Positions 53,107 to 62,271 of a stretch of DNA of 64,000 nt are shown piece by piece. Location: positions 1,511,023 through 1,575,022 of the forward strand of contig NZ_JWLJ01000001.1 in assembly GCF_000813985.1 (NCBI RefSeq), read 5' to 3'. How positions within the stretch are numbered: position 1 is the first letter of the stretch; each line of letters opens with the position of its first letter. This DNA comes from Ruegeria sp. ANG-R (lineage in GTDB: Bacteria; Pseudomonadota; Alphaproteobacteria; Rhodobacterales; Rhodobacteraceae). The notes below the pieces were generated by a model, which did not search any database, was not told the DNA's origin, and was given only the letters and a program-made list of their open reading frames with translations. A program made the translations under genes and the position numbers.

Positions 53107-53170
53107 ATGTGAACTGGTTCACATAAGCGAAAAGAAACACACAGCCCTCGCAGGTTTATGTGAACTGTTC
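53107..53170. promoter_or_regulatory. CRP/FNR-type palindrome with a second half-copy
   Basis: ATGTGAAC-TG-GTTCACAT at 53107-53124 is an 18-bp perfect palindrome and contains TGTGA-N6-TCACA, the CRP consensus. A related site, ATGTGAAC-T-GTTC, lies at 53158-53170, overlapping the 3' end of nadK. It is in a convergent gap, so no promoter of a known gene lies beside it. Confidence 0.5.
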
Positions 53171-53917
53171 CGAAATCAGCCGCTCTTCCAAACCATGTCC
53201 GGGGTCAAACAGTATGCGATGCTGAATGGTGGTTTCCGACCTGATTTCAACCCAGTCGATATCCGGAAACGAAATGGAATCGGCAGCAACGATGACCGGC
53301 CGCTTGTCGGCCTCGATCACATCGAACCTGACCTTTGCCAACTTCGGCAGCAAGGCTCCGCGCCACCGTCGTGGCCGAAACGCTGCAATCGGCGTCAGCG
53401 CCAGTACATCCGCGCCAATAGGAACAATCGGCCCGTGTGCGGAGTAATTATAAGCCGTTGAACCGGCCGGAGTGGCCAGCAACGCGCCGTCGCAAACAAG
53501 CTCGGCCATGCGCTCCCGTCCATCCACGCTGATCCTGAGCCGCGCGGCCTGAGGTCCTGCGCGCAACAGTGAAACCTCATTGATCGCCAGTGCTTCGTGC
53601 TTTTGCCCAGACTGATCCATCGCGGTCATTGCAAGCGGGTTGACGACCTCTTCCTCAGCCTCTGCAAGTCGGGCCATCAGGTCGGTCTCGGCATATTCGT
53701 TCATCAGAAAGCCAATGGTCCCGCGGTTCATTCCGTAGACCGGCGCATCCAGATGCTGGATGCCCTGCAGCGTTTGCAGCATGAAGCCATCCCCGCCCAG
53801 CGCCACCACGACATCCGCATCCCGCGGCGCCGCATGTCCATAGCGTGCCACAAGAGCGTCACGGGCGGTTTGCGCCACTTTGGCATCGCTGGCCAGAAAG
53901 GCGATTCTCTTGGTCAT
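53156..53917 (-). CDS. nadK: NAD kinase
   Basis: A 253-residue ATP-NAD kinase. VVVALGGDGFMLQTLQG is the GGDG ATP/NAD motif, MNRGTIGFLMNEY the NxGxxGF motif, and ALLATPAGSTAYNYSAHGPI the TAYxxSAxG motif. It makes NADP from NAD and is usually essential. It stands alone on the minus strand, convergent with the amidase gene and divergent from glyA (169 bp). Confidence 0.95.
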   Translation of the reverse strand: MTKRIAFLASDAKVAQTARDALVARYGHAAPRDADVVVALGGDGFMLQTLQGIQHLDAPVYGMNRGTIGFLMNEYAETDLMARLAEAEEEVVNPLAMTAMDQSGQKHEALAINEVSLLRAGPQAARLRISVDGRERMAELVCDGALLATPAGSTAYNYSAHGPIVPIGADVLALTPIAAFRPRRWRGALLPKLAKVRFDVIEADKRPVIVAADSISFPDIDWVEIRSETTIQHRILFDPGHGLEERLISEQFT

Positions 53918-54085
53918 GTTTTATGGTTTCCAGTGCTGCACATTTGGTTCCGAAACAAACATACCTTTCCGGATTAGGCCAGAGTTGACGCCATAGCAGG
54001 CCATTTCGTCGCTTTACAGCCTTTCTGACTTCCGTCGTTTCCGATAGGAAATCCGCCAGATACACCCCAGCCATGCGGAGCGCAC

Positions 54086-55381
54086 ATGAACGCCAACCTT
54101 CGTGATACCGGTTTTTTCACCCAGCCCCTCGCGGATCGTGACCCCGAGCTGTTCGGTTCGATCACATCCGAGTTGGGCCGCCAGCGCGATGAGATCGAGC
54201 TGATCGCCTCGGAAAACATCGTCTCTGCCGCCGTGATGGAGGCACAGGGCTCGGTTATGACCAACAAGTATGCCGAAGGGTATCCGGGCCGCCGGTACTA
54301 TGGCGGTTGTCAGTTCGTCGACATTGCCGAGAACCTGGCCATCGACCGTGCCAAGCAGCTGTTCGGATGCGACTTCGCCAACGTGCAGCCCAACTCAGGC
54401 TCTCAGGCCAACCAAGGTGTCTTTCAGGCGCTGATCAAGCCGGGCGATACCATTCTGGGCATGTCGCTGGATGCAGGGGGTCACCTGACCCACGGCGCCG
54501 CCCCGAACCAGTCAGGCAAGTGGTTCAACGCCGTTCATTATGGCGTACGCAAGCAGGACAACCTGATCGACTATGATCAGATCGAAGCGCTGGCGAAAGA
54601 GCATCAGCCCAAGCTGATCATCGCAGGTGGCTCGGCCATTCCACGTACGATTGATTTCGCTCGTATGCGCGAGATTGCCGACATGGTTGGCGCCTATCTG
54701 CATGTAGACATGGCCCATATTGCCGGTCTAGTTGCCGCGGGTGAGCATCCCTCACCCTTCCCGCACGCGCATGTGGCCACCACCACAACGCACAAAACCC
54801 TGCGCGGCCCGCGCGGCGGCATGATCCTGACCAATGACGAAGCGATCGCCAAAAAAGTGAATTCCGCGATCTTCCCCGGCATTCAGGGCGGCCCGCTGAT
54901 GCATGTGATTGCTGGCAAGGCCGTTGCCTTTGGCGAGGCACTGCGCCCCGAGTTCAAGGACTACATCAAACAGGTTGTCGTGAATGCGCAGGCACTGTCG
55001 GATCAACTGATCAAAGGCGGTCTGGACACCGTGACGCACGGCACCGACACCCATGTGGTTCTGGTCGACCTGCGCCCCAAGGGCGTCAAGGGCAACGCCA
55101 CTGAGAAAGCTCTGGGCCGGGCACATATCACCTGCAATAAGAACGGTGTCCCGTTCGACCCCGAGAAGCCCACGATCACCAGCGGTATCCGTCTGGGCTC
55201 TCCTGCTGGCACCACCCGTGGCTTTGGCGAAACCGAGTTCCGTCAGATCGCCGATTGGATCATCGAGGTCGTCGACGGTCTGGCCGCCAACGGTGAAGAC
55301 GGCAACAGCGCCGTCGAGGCAAAGGTCAAGGCAGAAGTCGCAGACCTGTGCGCAAAGTTCCCCATCTATCCAAACCTCTGA
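54086..55381 (+). CDS. glyA: Serine hydroxymethyltransferase
   Basis: A 431-residue PLP enzyme converting serine and THF to glycine and methylene-[23 protein letters not shown] and [20 protein letters not shown] form the substrate/PLP region; [16 protein letters not shown] carries the PLP lysine (about Lys237). The N- and C-terminal ends match the family length. It is followed by a strong terminator. No riboswitch is visible in the 169-bp upstream gap. Confidence 0.96.
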   Translation: MNANLRDTGFFTQPLADRDPELFGSITSELGRQRDEIELIASENIVSAAVMEAQGSVMTNKYAEGYPGRRYYGGCQFVDIAENLAIDRAKQLFGCDFANVQPNSGSQANQGVFQALIKPGDTILGMSLDAGGHLTHGAAPNQSGKWFNAVHYGVRKQDNLIDYDQIEALAKEHQPKLIIAGGSAIPRTIDFARMREIADMVGAYLHVDMAHIAGLVAAGEHPSPFPHAHVATTTTHKTLRGPRGGMILTNDEAIAKKVNSAIFPGIQGGPLMHVIAGKAVAFGEALRPEFKDYIKQVVVNAQALSDQLIKGGLDTVTHGTDTHVVLVDLRPKGVKGNATEKALGRAHITCNKNGVPFDPEKPTITSGIRLGSPAGTTRGFGETEFRQIADWIIEVVDGLAANGEDGNSAVEAKVKAEVADLCAKFPIYPNL

Positions 55382-55403
55382 AAGGTTTAGGTCAGAAATG
55401 CAG

Positions 55404-55438
55404 AAAGCGGCGCCAAATCGGTGCCGCTTCTTTTTTTT
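55404..55438 (+). terminator. Terminator after glyA
   Basis: AAGCGGCGCC (55405-55414) pairs with GGTGCCGCTT (55420-55429), 10 bp with one G-U pair and loop AAATC, followed by C and eight T. It is 23 nt after the glyA stop. Confidence 0.9.
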
Positions 55439-55515
55439 GAACTTGTTCCCTTGCAGTGAGGAAGTGTCTAAAACACCGGGTCCACGCGGCGCTTGCCAGC
55501 GCAGCCGCAAAGGAA

Positions 55516-55800
55516 TCAGATGTCGGATTTTGGGTCTTTCAGAACCTCTTCGAGCAGCTTTTCGTTCCGCGCCTCTTCGATGCGATTGATGCGATCTTCT
55601 GCAGACCGGGCGTCGAACCGATACTTTACCACGTTGATCAGGCTCAGTGTCAGCAAGACAACCCCCATTCCCCAGTAACCTTTCGTCGCCAACGGAACGT
55701 CGGTGGACATATAAAGCGAGATACCAAGCAGGGCGTAGGCCACAACAACACCGGCACCGTTCAGCATCAGGATCAGCGTATTTTCATTACTGTTGTTCAT
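55516..55800 (-). CDS. Small two-helix membrane protein, YiaA/YiaB-like
   Basis: A 94-residue protein with two membrane segments (about 12-30 and 42-60). GAGVVVAYALLGISLYMSTD and LATKGYWGMGVVLLTLSLIN resemble the YiaAB two-helix domain (G-x-x-L-x-x-KGYY-like loop between helices). A charged C-terminal coiled-coil tail follows (EDRINRIEEARNEKLLEEVL). It lies 33 nt after the PspA gene in the same direction, so it may belong to that envelope-stress group. Confidence 0.62.
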   Translation of the reverse strand: MNNSNENTLILMLNGAGVVVAYALLGISLYMSTDVPLATKGYWGMGVVLLTLSLINVVKYRFDARSAEDRINRIEEARNEKLLEEVLKDPKSDI

Positions 55801-55833
55801 GTCAGGTCTCCTATCTCAATTATCGCGGTTGAA

Positions 55834-56517
55834 TTAATCATTGGTCCGGGACTGGATACGGGCCAGAATATCTGCTGCCGTAGCACGGGTTTTGGGGCCA
55901 TATCCGGCATCTTCCATCCGGTCCGCTATGCTGGTGTGATCAAGCCCGGTCTCTATGTCCCGCAGGATCTCGGATTGCTCGAACGGGTCATCCTGCTGCA
56001 TCACCCGATTGATCAGGCCTTCGGCTTCATCCATTGGGCTATCGCCGCCCAGATGCCGGTTCAGGCGGGCCTGAAGCCCCTGCTCACGCCGGACGGCACG
56101 GGCAGAAATGGCGCCCTGCTTCAGATCGAGAATGCGACGGTTTGCAGTCTCAACGGTCTGGCGCAACCGAAGGATGCGCGTTTCAAGTCGATCGGTCGTC
56201 TGAGACCGCAAAACCGCTTCATTTTCCAGATCCGCAACTGCCTGAGCCGCACTTAGAGCCAAATCTTCACGATTGTCCTTGAGCGCCTGAGCCGCCCGAA
56301 CCATGAGATCATCAACCCGAGACTTCAGCCCGTCAATTTGGCGGGTTTCACTGCGCTGGCGTTGGATCAGGCTCGCCAATGTCAACTTGGCGGCCTTGAG
56401 ATTTTGTTCCGCCTCGCGGATTTTCTGATCGATCAATTCGATCGAATATGCATCACGCAGGCGGTCCTCGGCCCGGGCATTTGCGCCGTTTATCAAGGTC
56501 TTCAACGTACCGAACAT
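55834..56517 (-). CDS. pspA: PspA/IM30 family envelope protein
   Basis: A 227-residue coiled-coil protein. MFGTLKTLINGANARAEDRL is the amphipathic membrane-binding N-terminal helix region of PspA, and long helices follow (QKIREAEQNLKAAKLTLASL, then RQTVETANRRILDLKQGAIS). The C-terminal domain (about 170-227) is smaller than in E. coli PspA. PspA/IM30 proteins stabilise the inner membrane. ATG 56517 follows GGAGGA by 4 nt. No pspF or pspBC genes are nearby; a YiaA-like gene follows. Confidence 0.8.
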   Translation of the reverse strand: MFGTLKTLINGANARAEDRLRDAYSIELIDQKIREAEQNLKAAKLTLASLIQRQRSETRQIDGLKSRVDDLMVRAAQALKDNREDLALSAAQAVADLENEAVLRSQTTDRLETRILRLRQTVETANRRILDLKQGAISARAVRREQGLQARLNRHLGGDSPMDEAEGLINRVMQQDDPFEQSEILRDIETGLDHTSIADRMEDAGYGPKTRATAADILARIQSRTND

Positions 56518-56609
56518 GCATTCCTCCAATCATGAACATCGTTCATAAATTGGATATAGCAAGCACCTGAACCGCGTTCACAGCTAAGCGGATATGCCAA
56601 ACGTCCCTG

Positions 56610-56984
56610 TCAGATCAAGCCGCGTGACCTGAGAATGAAAATCGACACCGCCGTCAGTACCAACAAACCCAGAGCCACAGAGCCCAGAAAGCTCAGAAAC
56701 CAGCCCCAGCGCCGGTCAGCAAGGTTGATCGCGCTGAGGTGATTCTGCACATCATCCGAGGCTTGTTCGAGCTTCGGAGTGTCCAGCACAAGTCGCAACC
56801 TGGGATGGACCGCCATCTGCTCGGCCTGCGCCAGCACCATCGCCTGTTTGTAGATTTTGCGAGGCAGACGCCGTTTCGCCCGGCGTACGGATGCAGTCAG
56901 CGTCTTGTCACGCACACCAAGCTTCTTACGCAGCAGCATAATGGTCTGCGCGATCCGGGTCTGAATATCGATTTCCTGCGACAT
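56610..56984 (-). CDS. Tail-anchored membrane protein of unknown function
   Basis: A 124-residue protein with a helical, basic first part (TIMLLRKKLGVRDKTLTASV, then RRAKRRLPRKIYKQAMVLAQ) and one C-terminal membrane segment (about 96-119, WGWFLSFLGSVALGLLVLTA). ATG 56984 follows AGGAG. It is upstream of pspA on the same strand with about 92 bp between, so it could share that context. I do not recognise the family. Confidence 0.68.
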   Translation of the reverse strand: MSQEIDIQTRIAQTIMLLRKKLGVRDKTLTASVRRAKRRLPRKIYKQAMVLAQAEQMAVHPRLRLVLDTPKLEQASDDVQNHLSAINLADRRWGWFLSFLGSVALGLLVLTAVSIFILRSRGLI

Positions 56985-57067
56985 TGGCGCCTCCTGACGG
57001 GACAATGTAGCCGTGTGCGGCACGGGCGACAATGGGGCTGGTTGTTCCGCGTGGCGGCGAGTATCAC

Positions 57068-57832
57068 ATGGTCATGCTCAACACGATCATCCATGGCGAC
57101 CCGACTGACCATCCCCCCTTGTTGATAGCGCACGGCCTATACGGTTCGGCCCGCAACTGGGGCGTTATCGCGCGCCGTTTGTCCGATGAGCGGCAGGTGA
57201 TCGCCGTCGATATGCGCAATCACGCCTACAGCTTTTGGGACAGTCAGCATGGCTATCCCCAACTGGCGCAAGATTTGGCCGAGGTGATAGACAGTGCCGG
57301 CGGCGTTGCGGATGTAGTCGGGCATTCGATGGGCGGGAAGGCGTCGATGGTTCTGGCGTTGCAACACGGCGACCATGTCCGCAAACTGGTAGTGGCCGAC
57401 ATTTCGCCCGTCGCCTACGGGCACAGTCAGATCAAGTATATCGAAGCGATGCGCGCCGTTGATATGTCGCGCGTCCAACGTCGCTCGGATGCAGAGGCTC
57501 AACTGGCCGATCAGGGCGTTGAAAAAGCGCTTCAGAGCTTCTTTACGCAATCTCTGGACGTTGAAAACAAAAAATGGCGACTGAATCTGGATGTCCTGGC
57601 CGATGAAATGCCCAGTATCATGGGCTTTCCGAATATGGCTGGCAGTTGGAACGGCCCTGCGCTGTTTCTGTCCGGTGCTGAATCCGACTATGTGCTGCCC
57701 GAACACCGCGACCGGATTCGCACACTGTTCCCTGCCGCTCGTTTTGCCAAGATCCCCGGCGCGGGCCATTGGCTGCACGCAGAGAAACCTCGCGAATTCG
57801 AGGCCGCTGTCAGAGCATTTCTGAATGCGTGA
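57068..57832 (+). CDS. Alpha/beta hydrolase, YbfF-like esterase
   Basis: A 254-residue esterase. The oxyanion/strand block is PPLLIAHGLYGSARNWGVIA, the nucleophile elbow VVGHSMGGKASMV, the acid residue in SGAESDYVLPEH, and the histidine in IPGAGHWLHAEKP. The closest pattern is YbfF/ABHD11-type acyl-ester hydrolases. ATG 57068 was chosen; ATG 57074 is close. It converges on a 61-residue gene with abutting ends. Confidence 0.86.
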   Translation: MVMLNTIIHGDPTDHPPLLIAHGLYGSARNWGVIARRLSDERQVIAVDMRNHAYSFWDSQHGYPQLAQDLAEVIDSAGGVADVVGHSMGGKASMVLALQHGDHVRKLVVADISPVAYGHSQIKYIEAMRAVDMSRVQRRSDAEAQLADQGVEKALQSFFTQSLDVENKKWRLNLDVLADEMPSIMGFPNMAGSWNGPALFLSGAESDYVLPEHRDRIRTLFPAARFAKIPGAGHWLHAEKPREFEAAVRAFLNA

Positions 57833-58018
57833 TCAGGTGCCTTGATAAAGGCGCTTTGCAACCAGCAATGAAATCGGCGCTGCCACAACCGCCCCTGCGG
57901 CTGCGGCATAGATGATGGCCATGGAAGTGACCATTCCAGCGGCCAGAACCGCGATTACGGCAGAACCGGCAATTGCGGTGGCGATCAGAGAATAAAGCAT
58001 GGCTGCTAGGCGAAACAT
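57833..58018 (-). CDS. Small two-helix membrane protein, 61 residues
   Basis: A hydrophobic 61-residue protein with two helices, MFRLAAMLYSLIATAIAGSA followed by VIAVLAAGMVTSMAIIYAAAA, and a short basic tail (AKRLYQGT). Small proteins of this kind recur in Rhodobacterales and have been mislabelled 'CTP synthetase'. It ends exactly where the esterase gene ends. Function unknown. Confidence 0.68.
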   Translation of the reverse strand: MFRLAAMLYSLIATAIAGSAVIAVLAAGMVTSMAIIYAAAAGAVVAAPISLLVAKRLYQGT

Positions 58019-58103
58019 GGCCAGTCATCCTGTCTGTTGGCTTCTGACCTTTGCATTACAGCAATGGAATATGTGTGACTTTGATTTGGGTCAGATCGCG
58101 CGG

Positions 58104-58496
58104 TTACATTCCGCGGTCCATGGGTCCGATAGCCTCGCCGCCGCCATTCACCCAATCTGCAAACCCACCGAGGTTGTAGACATGCGAATACCCCATATCC
58201 TTGAGAAGCTTACCGGCCAGCGCCGCCCTGCCGCCCGACGCACAATGCAGGATGATCACACGATCCATGCGTAACTCCGGATCGTGAGACGGCAAATCCG
58301 GGTCAGCCCGAAACTCCAGCATCCCGCGCGAAATATGATGTGAGCCGACAGCACGGCCAGTCCGTTCCAATTCAGGCGCGTCCCGAATGTCCAGAAGCAG
58401 CGCGCCCTGCCCCAGCAGTTCCTTCGCCCTGCCCGCATCGATGCGTTCAACTACGGCGTTCGCGGCCTCCATCATTTCTTTCACGGTCAATGGCAT
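58104..58496 (-). CDS. Rhodanese-domain protein
   Basis: A 130-residue single-domain rhodanese. ALLLDIRDAPELERTGRAVG is the family block, followed by HHISRGMLEF, and the catalytic cysteine is in IILHCASGGRAALAGKLLKD. LGGFADWVNGGGEA is the closing motif. ATG 58496 has GGAGGGG upstream; the frame that continues to 58643 overlaps the secretion adaptor gene and is rejected. Confidence 0.86.
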   Translation of the reverse strand: MPLTVKEMMEAANAVVERIDAGRAKELLGQGALLLDIRDAPELERTGRAVGSHHISRGMLEFRADPDLPSHDPELRMDRVIILHCASGGRAALAGKLLKDMGYSHVYNLGGFADWVNGGGEAIGPMDRGM

Positions 58497-58581
58497 CAGC
58501 GCCCCTCCTGCACATGAATTTGCGGAAGGGTAACATGCAAAAATTGGAAGATGTAGTCGCCTCGATCCGCGCGTCGCGAAA

Positions 58582-59922
58582 TCAGTGCTCTCGGAAAGCG
58601 CGTGACATGCTGTCGACCACCGGCTTCGCGATATAGGCCGCAAAGGTGCGTTCCTCGGTCTGGATCATGATCTCGGCAGGCATACCAGGCGTGGGCACAA
58701 AACCCCGCACGCGGCTCATCTCATCTGTGGTCAGCGAAATACGCGCCAGATAGACCTCTTGCGGCATACCCGCTGAATCCTCGACCAGCGAGTCGGCCGA
58801 CACGTAATACACTTCGCCCTCCAGAACCGGAGTCGTGCGCTGATTGAGCGCGACAAGGCGCACGGTGGCAATCTGCCCGGTCACGACACTGTCAATCTCG
58901 GTCCGGGGGATTTGCGCCTCGATAATCAATGGCGCATCGGCGGGCAGAATCTCGGCAATCTGTTCGCCGGTCTCAATCACGCCGCCGGGGGTGTGGTGAT
59001 GCAGACGCACCACCGTGCCGGTTACCGGAGCGCGGACCACAGCGCGGGCCAGAACGCTGCGGGCCTGACGGGCCTTTTCACGCACACTTTCCAGATCGGC
59101 CTCGATTACGCCCAACTCGTCAAGCGCGGCTTCGCGATACGCCGAGCGGGTCCGCAAAATCTGCTCTTCGTATTTCAGCAGCATCTGATTGACCTCAGCT
59201 GTTTCGGCCCGCAAGCGTGCCAACTGGCCTTCAGCTTCGGCCTGCACCCGGCGGATCGTGTTCAGATCACCTTTGCGCACCAGCCCCTTCTCGAACAACG
59301 AGTATTTGGTTTCATATTCTTCCTTCAAAATGTCCGAGCGCCGCTCCATGCTGATCAGCTGCGCTTCGAACCCCGACGCACGAATTTTCAGCGCCTCCAT
59401 ATTGCGCTGAAGCAGAGCAATATCGTTCAACAATGTCTTGCGCGACACATCGAAGCTGAGTTTCTGATTGTCGAGGATCGTCATGACCTCGACGTCATCC
59501 GAAGCCTCGATCAATCCGGGCGAAAACACCAGGTTTTCCTGCTCGCTATGCTCGGCCAGAAGCCGTTCGGTCATGGCCTGAAGGCGGATTTTGCGAATGA
59601 ACAGCTCGCGCTCATTTGCCTCGGCCGAGGTCTGGTCCAGCGTCATCATAATCTGACCGGCCTGAACCGCTTCTCCCTCGGCAACCAGAATGTTCTCGAT
59701 GATTCCGCCTTCAAGATGCTGAACGATCTTGTTGCGGCCAGTGGCAACAAAGCTGCCCTGTGCGATGACAGCAGCCGCCAGCGGTGCACGAAACGACCAG
59801 ACCCCAAAACCACCGAAACAGGCGATGAGCATGACAAGCCCAATCACGATGAATTTGTTGATCGAGCGCGGAACCTCGGCATACCAGAGACCGGATTCGT
59901 CGGTGCGTGACACGTCGTTCAT
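58582..59922 (-). CDS. HlyD-family type I secretion adaptor (membrane fusion protein)
   Basis: A 446-residue membrane fusion protein. The N-terminal membrane helix is at about 24-46 (FIVIGLVMLIACFGGFGVWS). QHLEGGIIENILVAEGEAVQ is the lipoyl-like beta motif, with long coiled coils from about 95 to 290. GTVVRLHHHTPGGVIETGEQ and the C-terminal barrel with VRGFVPTPGMPAEIMIQTEE complete the HlyD/PrtE layout. It links the inner-membrane ABC transporter to a TolC-like pore, which is not in this window. The upstream ABC gene ends 3 nt before its ATG, indicating translational coupling. Confidence 0.93.
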   Translation of the reverse strand: MNDVSRTDESGLWYAEVPRSINKFIVIGLVMLIACFGGFGVWSFRAPLAAAVIAQGSFVATGRNKIVQHLEGGIIENILVAEGEAVQAGQIMMTLDQTSAEANERELFIRKIRLQAMTERLLAEHSEQENLVFSPGLIEASDDVEVMTILDNQKLSFDVSRKTLLNDIALLQRNMEALKIRASGFEAQLISMERRSDILKEEYETKYSLFEKGLVRKGDLNTIRRVQAEAEGQLARLRAETAEVNQMLLKYEEQILRTRSAYREAALDELGVIEADLESVREKARQARSVLARAVVRAPVTGTVVRLHHHTPGGVIETGEQIAEILPADAPLIIEAQIPRTEIDSVVTGQIATVRLVALNQRTTPVLEGEVYYVSADSLVEDSAGMPQEVYLARISLTTDEMSRVRGFVPTPGMPAEIMIQTEERTFAAYIAKPVVDSMSRAFREH

Positions 59923-59925
59923 CGC

Positions 59926-62235
59926 TTAATCCCCCTTGCCCTGTATTTCGGGCGGTTGCTGGCGCGGCCCGTTAAGCTGCTCAAGCACTTGTTCGCGCTG
60001 TCCGAACAGCGCCACGCGCCCATCGGTGAGCAGCATGATCTTGTCGACAACGTTCAGCAGCGTCGGTTTTTGCGTAATCACGACCACGGTAATCTTGCTC
60101 TCCCGAGCCTGTTCAATCGCCCGCGCGAGCGCCTTGTCACCCGCCACGTCGAGGTTCGAATTCGGCTCATCCAGAACAACCAGCCGTGGATTTCCAAAGA
60201 AGGCCCGCGCCAGAGCGATGCGCTGTTTCTGGCCTCCTGAAAGGGGTGACCCATCTGCAGCCACCACGGTTTCATAGCCCTGCGGCAGCGTGGCGATCAT
60301 GTTGTGGACATCGGCCAGAACAGCCGCGTCGTGGATTTGCTCATCTGTCGCATCGGCGCGCATCCGGCCAATATTGTCCTTGATGGTGCCAGGGAACAGT
60401 TGCACATCCTGGGGCAGATAGCCGATGTTTTCTCCAAACTGACGCGGGTCCCAGTTGCGGATATCCATCAGGTCCAGCCGGACACTACCCGCAGTCGGCA
60501 GGATCGAACCCACCAGCGTTTTGCCCAGCGTCGTTTTACCTGCTCCCGAGTTCCCGATAATCGCCAGAGTTTCCCCCGGGTTCAGCGCAAAGGTGATCCC
60601 GTTCAGTACGACACGCTTGGTGCCGCCGGGCACATAGAGCAGACGTTCCACATCCAGCCGTCCCTCGGGACGTGGCAAACGCAGCTTCTCGTATTGCAAA
60701 GCCGAATTCGACAGCAGAGCCTTGATCCGTCCGAAGGCGCCGCGCGTCAGCAGGAAGGTATTCCAACCCTCAATCGACCCTTCGATCGGCGCGAAAGCCC
60801 GTCCCGCGATGATCGAGGCGGCGATAACCATACCGCCTGTAATTTCACCCTGAAGGGCCAGAAAGGCGCCCCAGCCCAGAATGCCGATTTGTGTCAGCAG
60901 ACGCACGGCGCGCGAAATGGCGGCGAAGATCACGTTGCGATCCTGCGCCTTGACCTGCCAAGTCAGCGACTGTGCGGTGTCCCGCCCCCAGATGCGCACG
61001 GCCTCGGGGATCATCGCCAAAGCGTTGATGATCTGGCTGTTGCGCGACATCGAATCCAGATGCTGGTTGGCCAGCGATTGCGCCTGATTGGCTTTGGCAA
61101 AGGGCTTGGCTGTCATTTTCTGGTTTACCAGCGCGATGACCATCAGGATCAGGGCAGTCGTCACGACGATCATCCCCAGTTGCGGATGCACCAGAAAGAT
61201 CATCAGAATAAACAGCGGTGCGAACGGCACGTCGAGAAATGAAATCAGCGTGCCCGAGACCAGAAAGCCACGCACCTGCTGCAGATCACCCAAGGTCTGA
61301 TATTCACGCCCATTCCCATGGAGCGAGGCGTGGGCAGCTGCGCTGAGAACCGGGGCTCCGAGACGCGCGGCCACCTCGACCGCGGTGCGCATCAGCATGA
61401 AACGCCGGACCGCGTCGAAGGCGGATTGAAAAATGACCGCTCCGGCAACGATAGCGGTCAGCATGATCAATGTATCCAGTGACCGGCTGGTCAGAACCCG
61501 GTCGCTGATCTGAAACAGATAGATCGGGATCGCAAGGATCAGGATGTTGGTCGCACATGTCAGCACCAGCACGAAGGCCAGATTGCGCCAGATCGCGCGA
61601 AGCGACGTGCGCAACGTCTTCTGGAAATCCTCGGGTGGGGTGCGTTTGTGGAAGGTTTGGGGTGGCCCCTTGCCATCGCCACCACCCGTTCCCGGGCGCA
61701 GCAAGGGTTGGTTGGCCTTGGCCTCGATCGTGGTGCCCATGCGGTCTTTGCCGTCCGACGACGCAGAGGGGGTCATGCGCGCAGTCGATTGATCGGCGGT
61801 TTCACAATCCGAGGCTTCGGCATCGGCCACCCCAGTGTCGCCACCCACAGGATCCTTATCTTGCGTAGGCCGCGACTGCGCGCGCCGAAGGGGAGAGCCA
61901 GCGCGCGGTTGTGAGGTTCGATCTCTCTGCTCTGCCTGCTTCTGCCCCGAACCGGCCGGTTGTGCCGCTGCCCGAGGTGCTTTTGCTTGCTCCCTCGAAC
62001 CGCTCGCCGGCCCGGCGACCGGAGCGCCGGTTGTCTCTGCAACATCGGGTTTGGATTTCGACCCCGCCAACTTCATCTCACTGGTCAGACGCAGACGGGA
62101 TACCGTTTTGGACACGCTACTCTCGCTTGGTTTTGCTACGCGGTCACGCGGTTCCAGGGTCAACGGGCCTCCACCGCCATGCCGGTCCAATGGACTTGCA
62201 AAACGGGTGCGGCGCGACGAAAAAACGATCGACAT
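59926..62235 (-). CDS. Type I secretion ABC transporter (PrtD-like) with N-terminal extension
   Basis: A 769-residue permease-ATPase. About the first 200 residues are polar, proline/alanine/glutamine-rich and look disordered. The membrane domain follows with KTLRTSLRAIWRNLAFVLVL and further helices. The nucleotide-binding domain has Walker A IIGNSGAGKTTLGKTLVG, signature LSGGQKQRIALARAFFG and Walker B LVVLDEPNSNLD. The H-loop histidine is replaced by Gln722 (VVVITQKPTLL). PrtD-type exporters of about 570 residues are usual, so this is about 200 longer. It is flanked by the acidic upstream gene and the HlyD gene. Confidence 0.92.
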   Translation of the reverse strand: MSIVFSSRRTRFASPLDRHGGGGPLTLEPRDRVAKPSESSVSKTVSRLRLTSEMKLAGSKSKPDVAETTGAPVAGPASGSREQAKAPRAAAQPAGSGQKQAEQRDRTSQPRAGSPLRRAQSRPTQDKDPVGGDTGVADAEASDCETADQSTARMTPSASSDGKDRMGTTIEAKANQPLLRPGTGGGDGKGPPQTFHKRTPPEDFQKTLRTSLRAIWRNLAFVLVLTCATNILILAIPIYLFQISDRVLTSRSLDTLIMLTAIVAGAVIFQSAFDAVRRFMLMRTAVEVAARLGAPVLSAAAHASLHGNGREYQTLGDLQQVRGFLVSGTLISFLDVPFAPLFILMIFLVHPQLGMIVVTTALILMVIALVNQKMTAKPFAKANQAQSLANQHLDSMSRNSQIINALAMIPEAVRIWGRDTAQSLTWQVKAQDRNVIFAAISRAVRLLTQIGILGWGAFLALQGEITGGMVIAASIIAGRAFAPIEGSIEGWNTFLLTRGAFGRIKALLSNSALQYEKLRLPRPEGRLDVERLLYVPGGTKRVVLNGITFALNPGETLAIIGNSGAGKTTLGKTLVGSILPTAGSVRLDLMDIRNWDPRQFGENIGYLPQDVQLFPGTIKDNIGRMRADATDEQIHDAAVLADVHNMIATLPQGYETVVAADGSPLSGGQKQRIALARAFFGNPRLVVLDEPNSNLDVAGDKALARAIEQARESKITVVVITQKPTLLNVVDKIMLLTDGRVALFGQREQVLEQLNGPRQQPPEIQGKGD

Positions 62236-62271
62236 AAACTAACCTTCCGGTCACTCGTAAATCAGGAAAGA

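Noticed and set aside
53057..53461. Plus-strand frame of 134 codons beside the CRP-like palindrome
   Set aside because: It runs antisense into nadK and shows no family motif; the palindrome is not explained by it.
53918..54085. Riboswitch upstream of glyA
   Set aside because: No extended paired structure or known motif is seen in the 168-bp gap.
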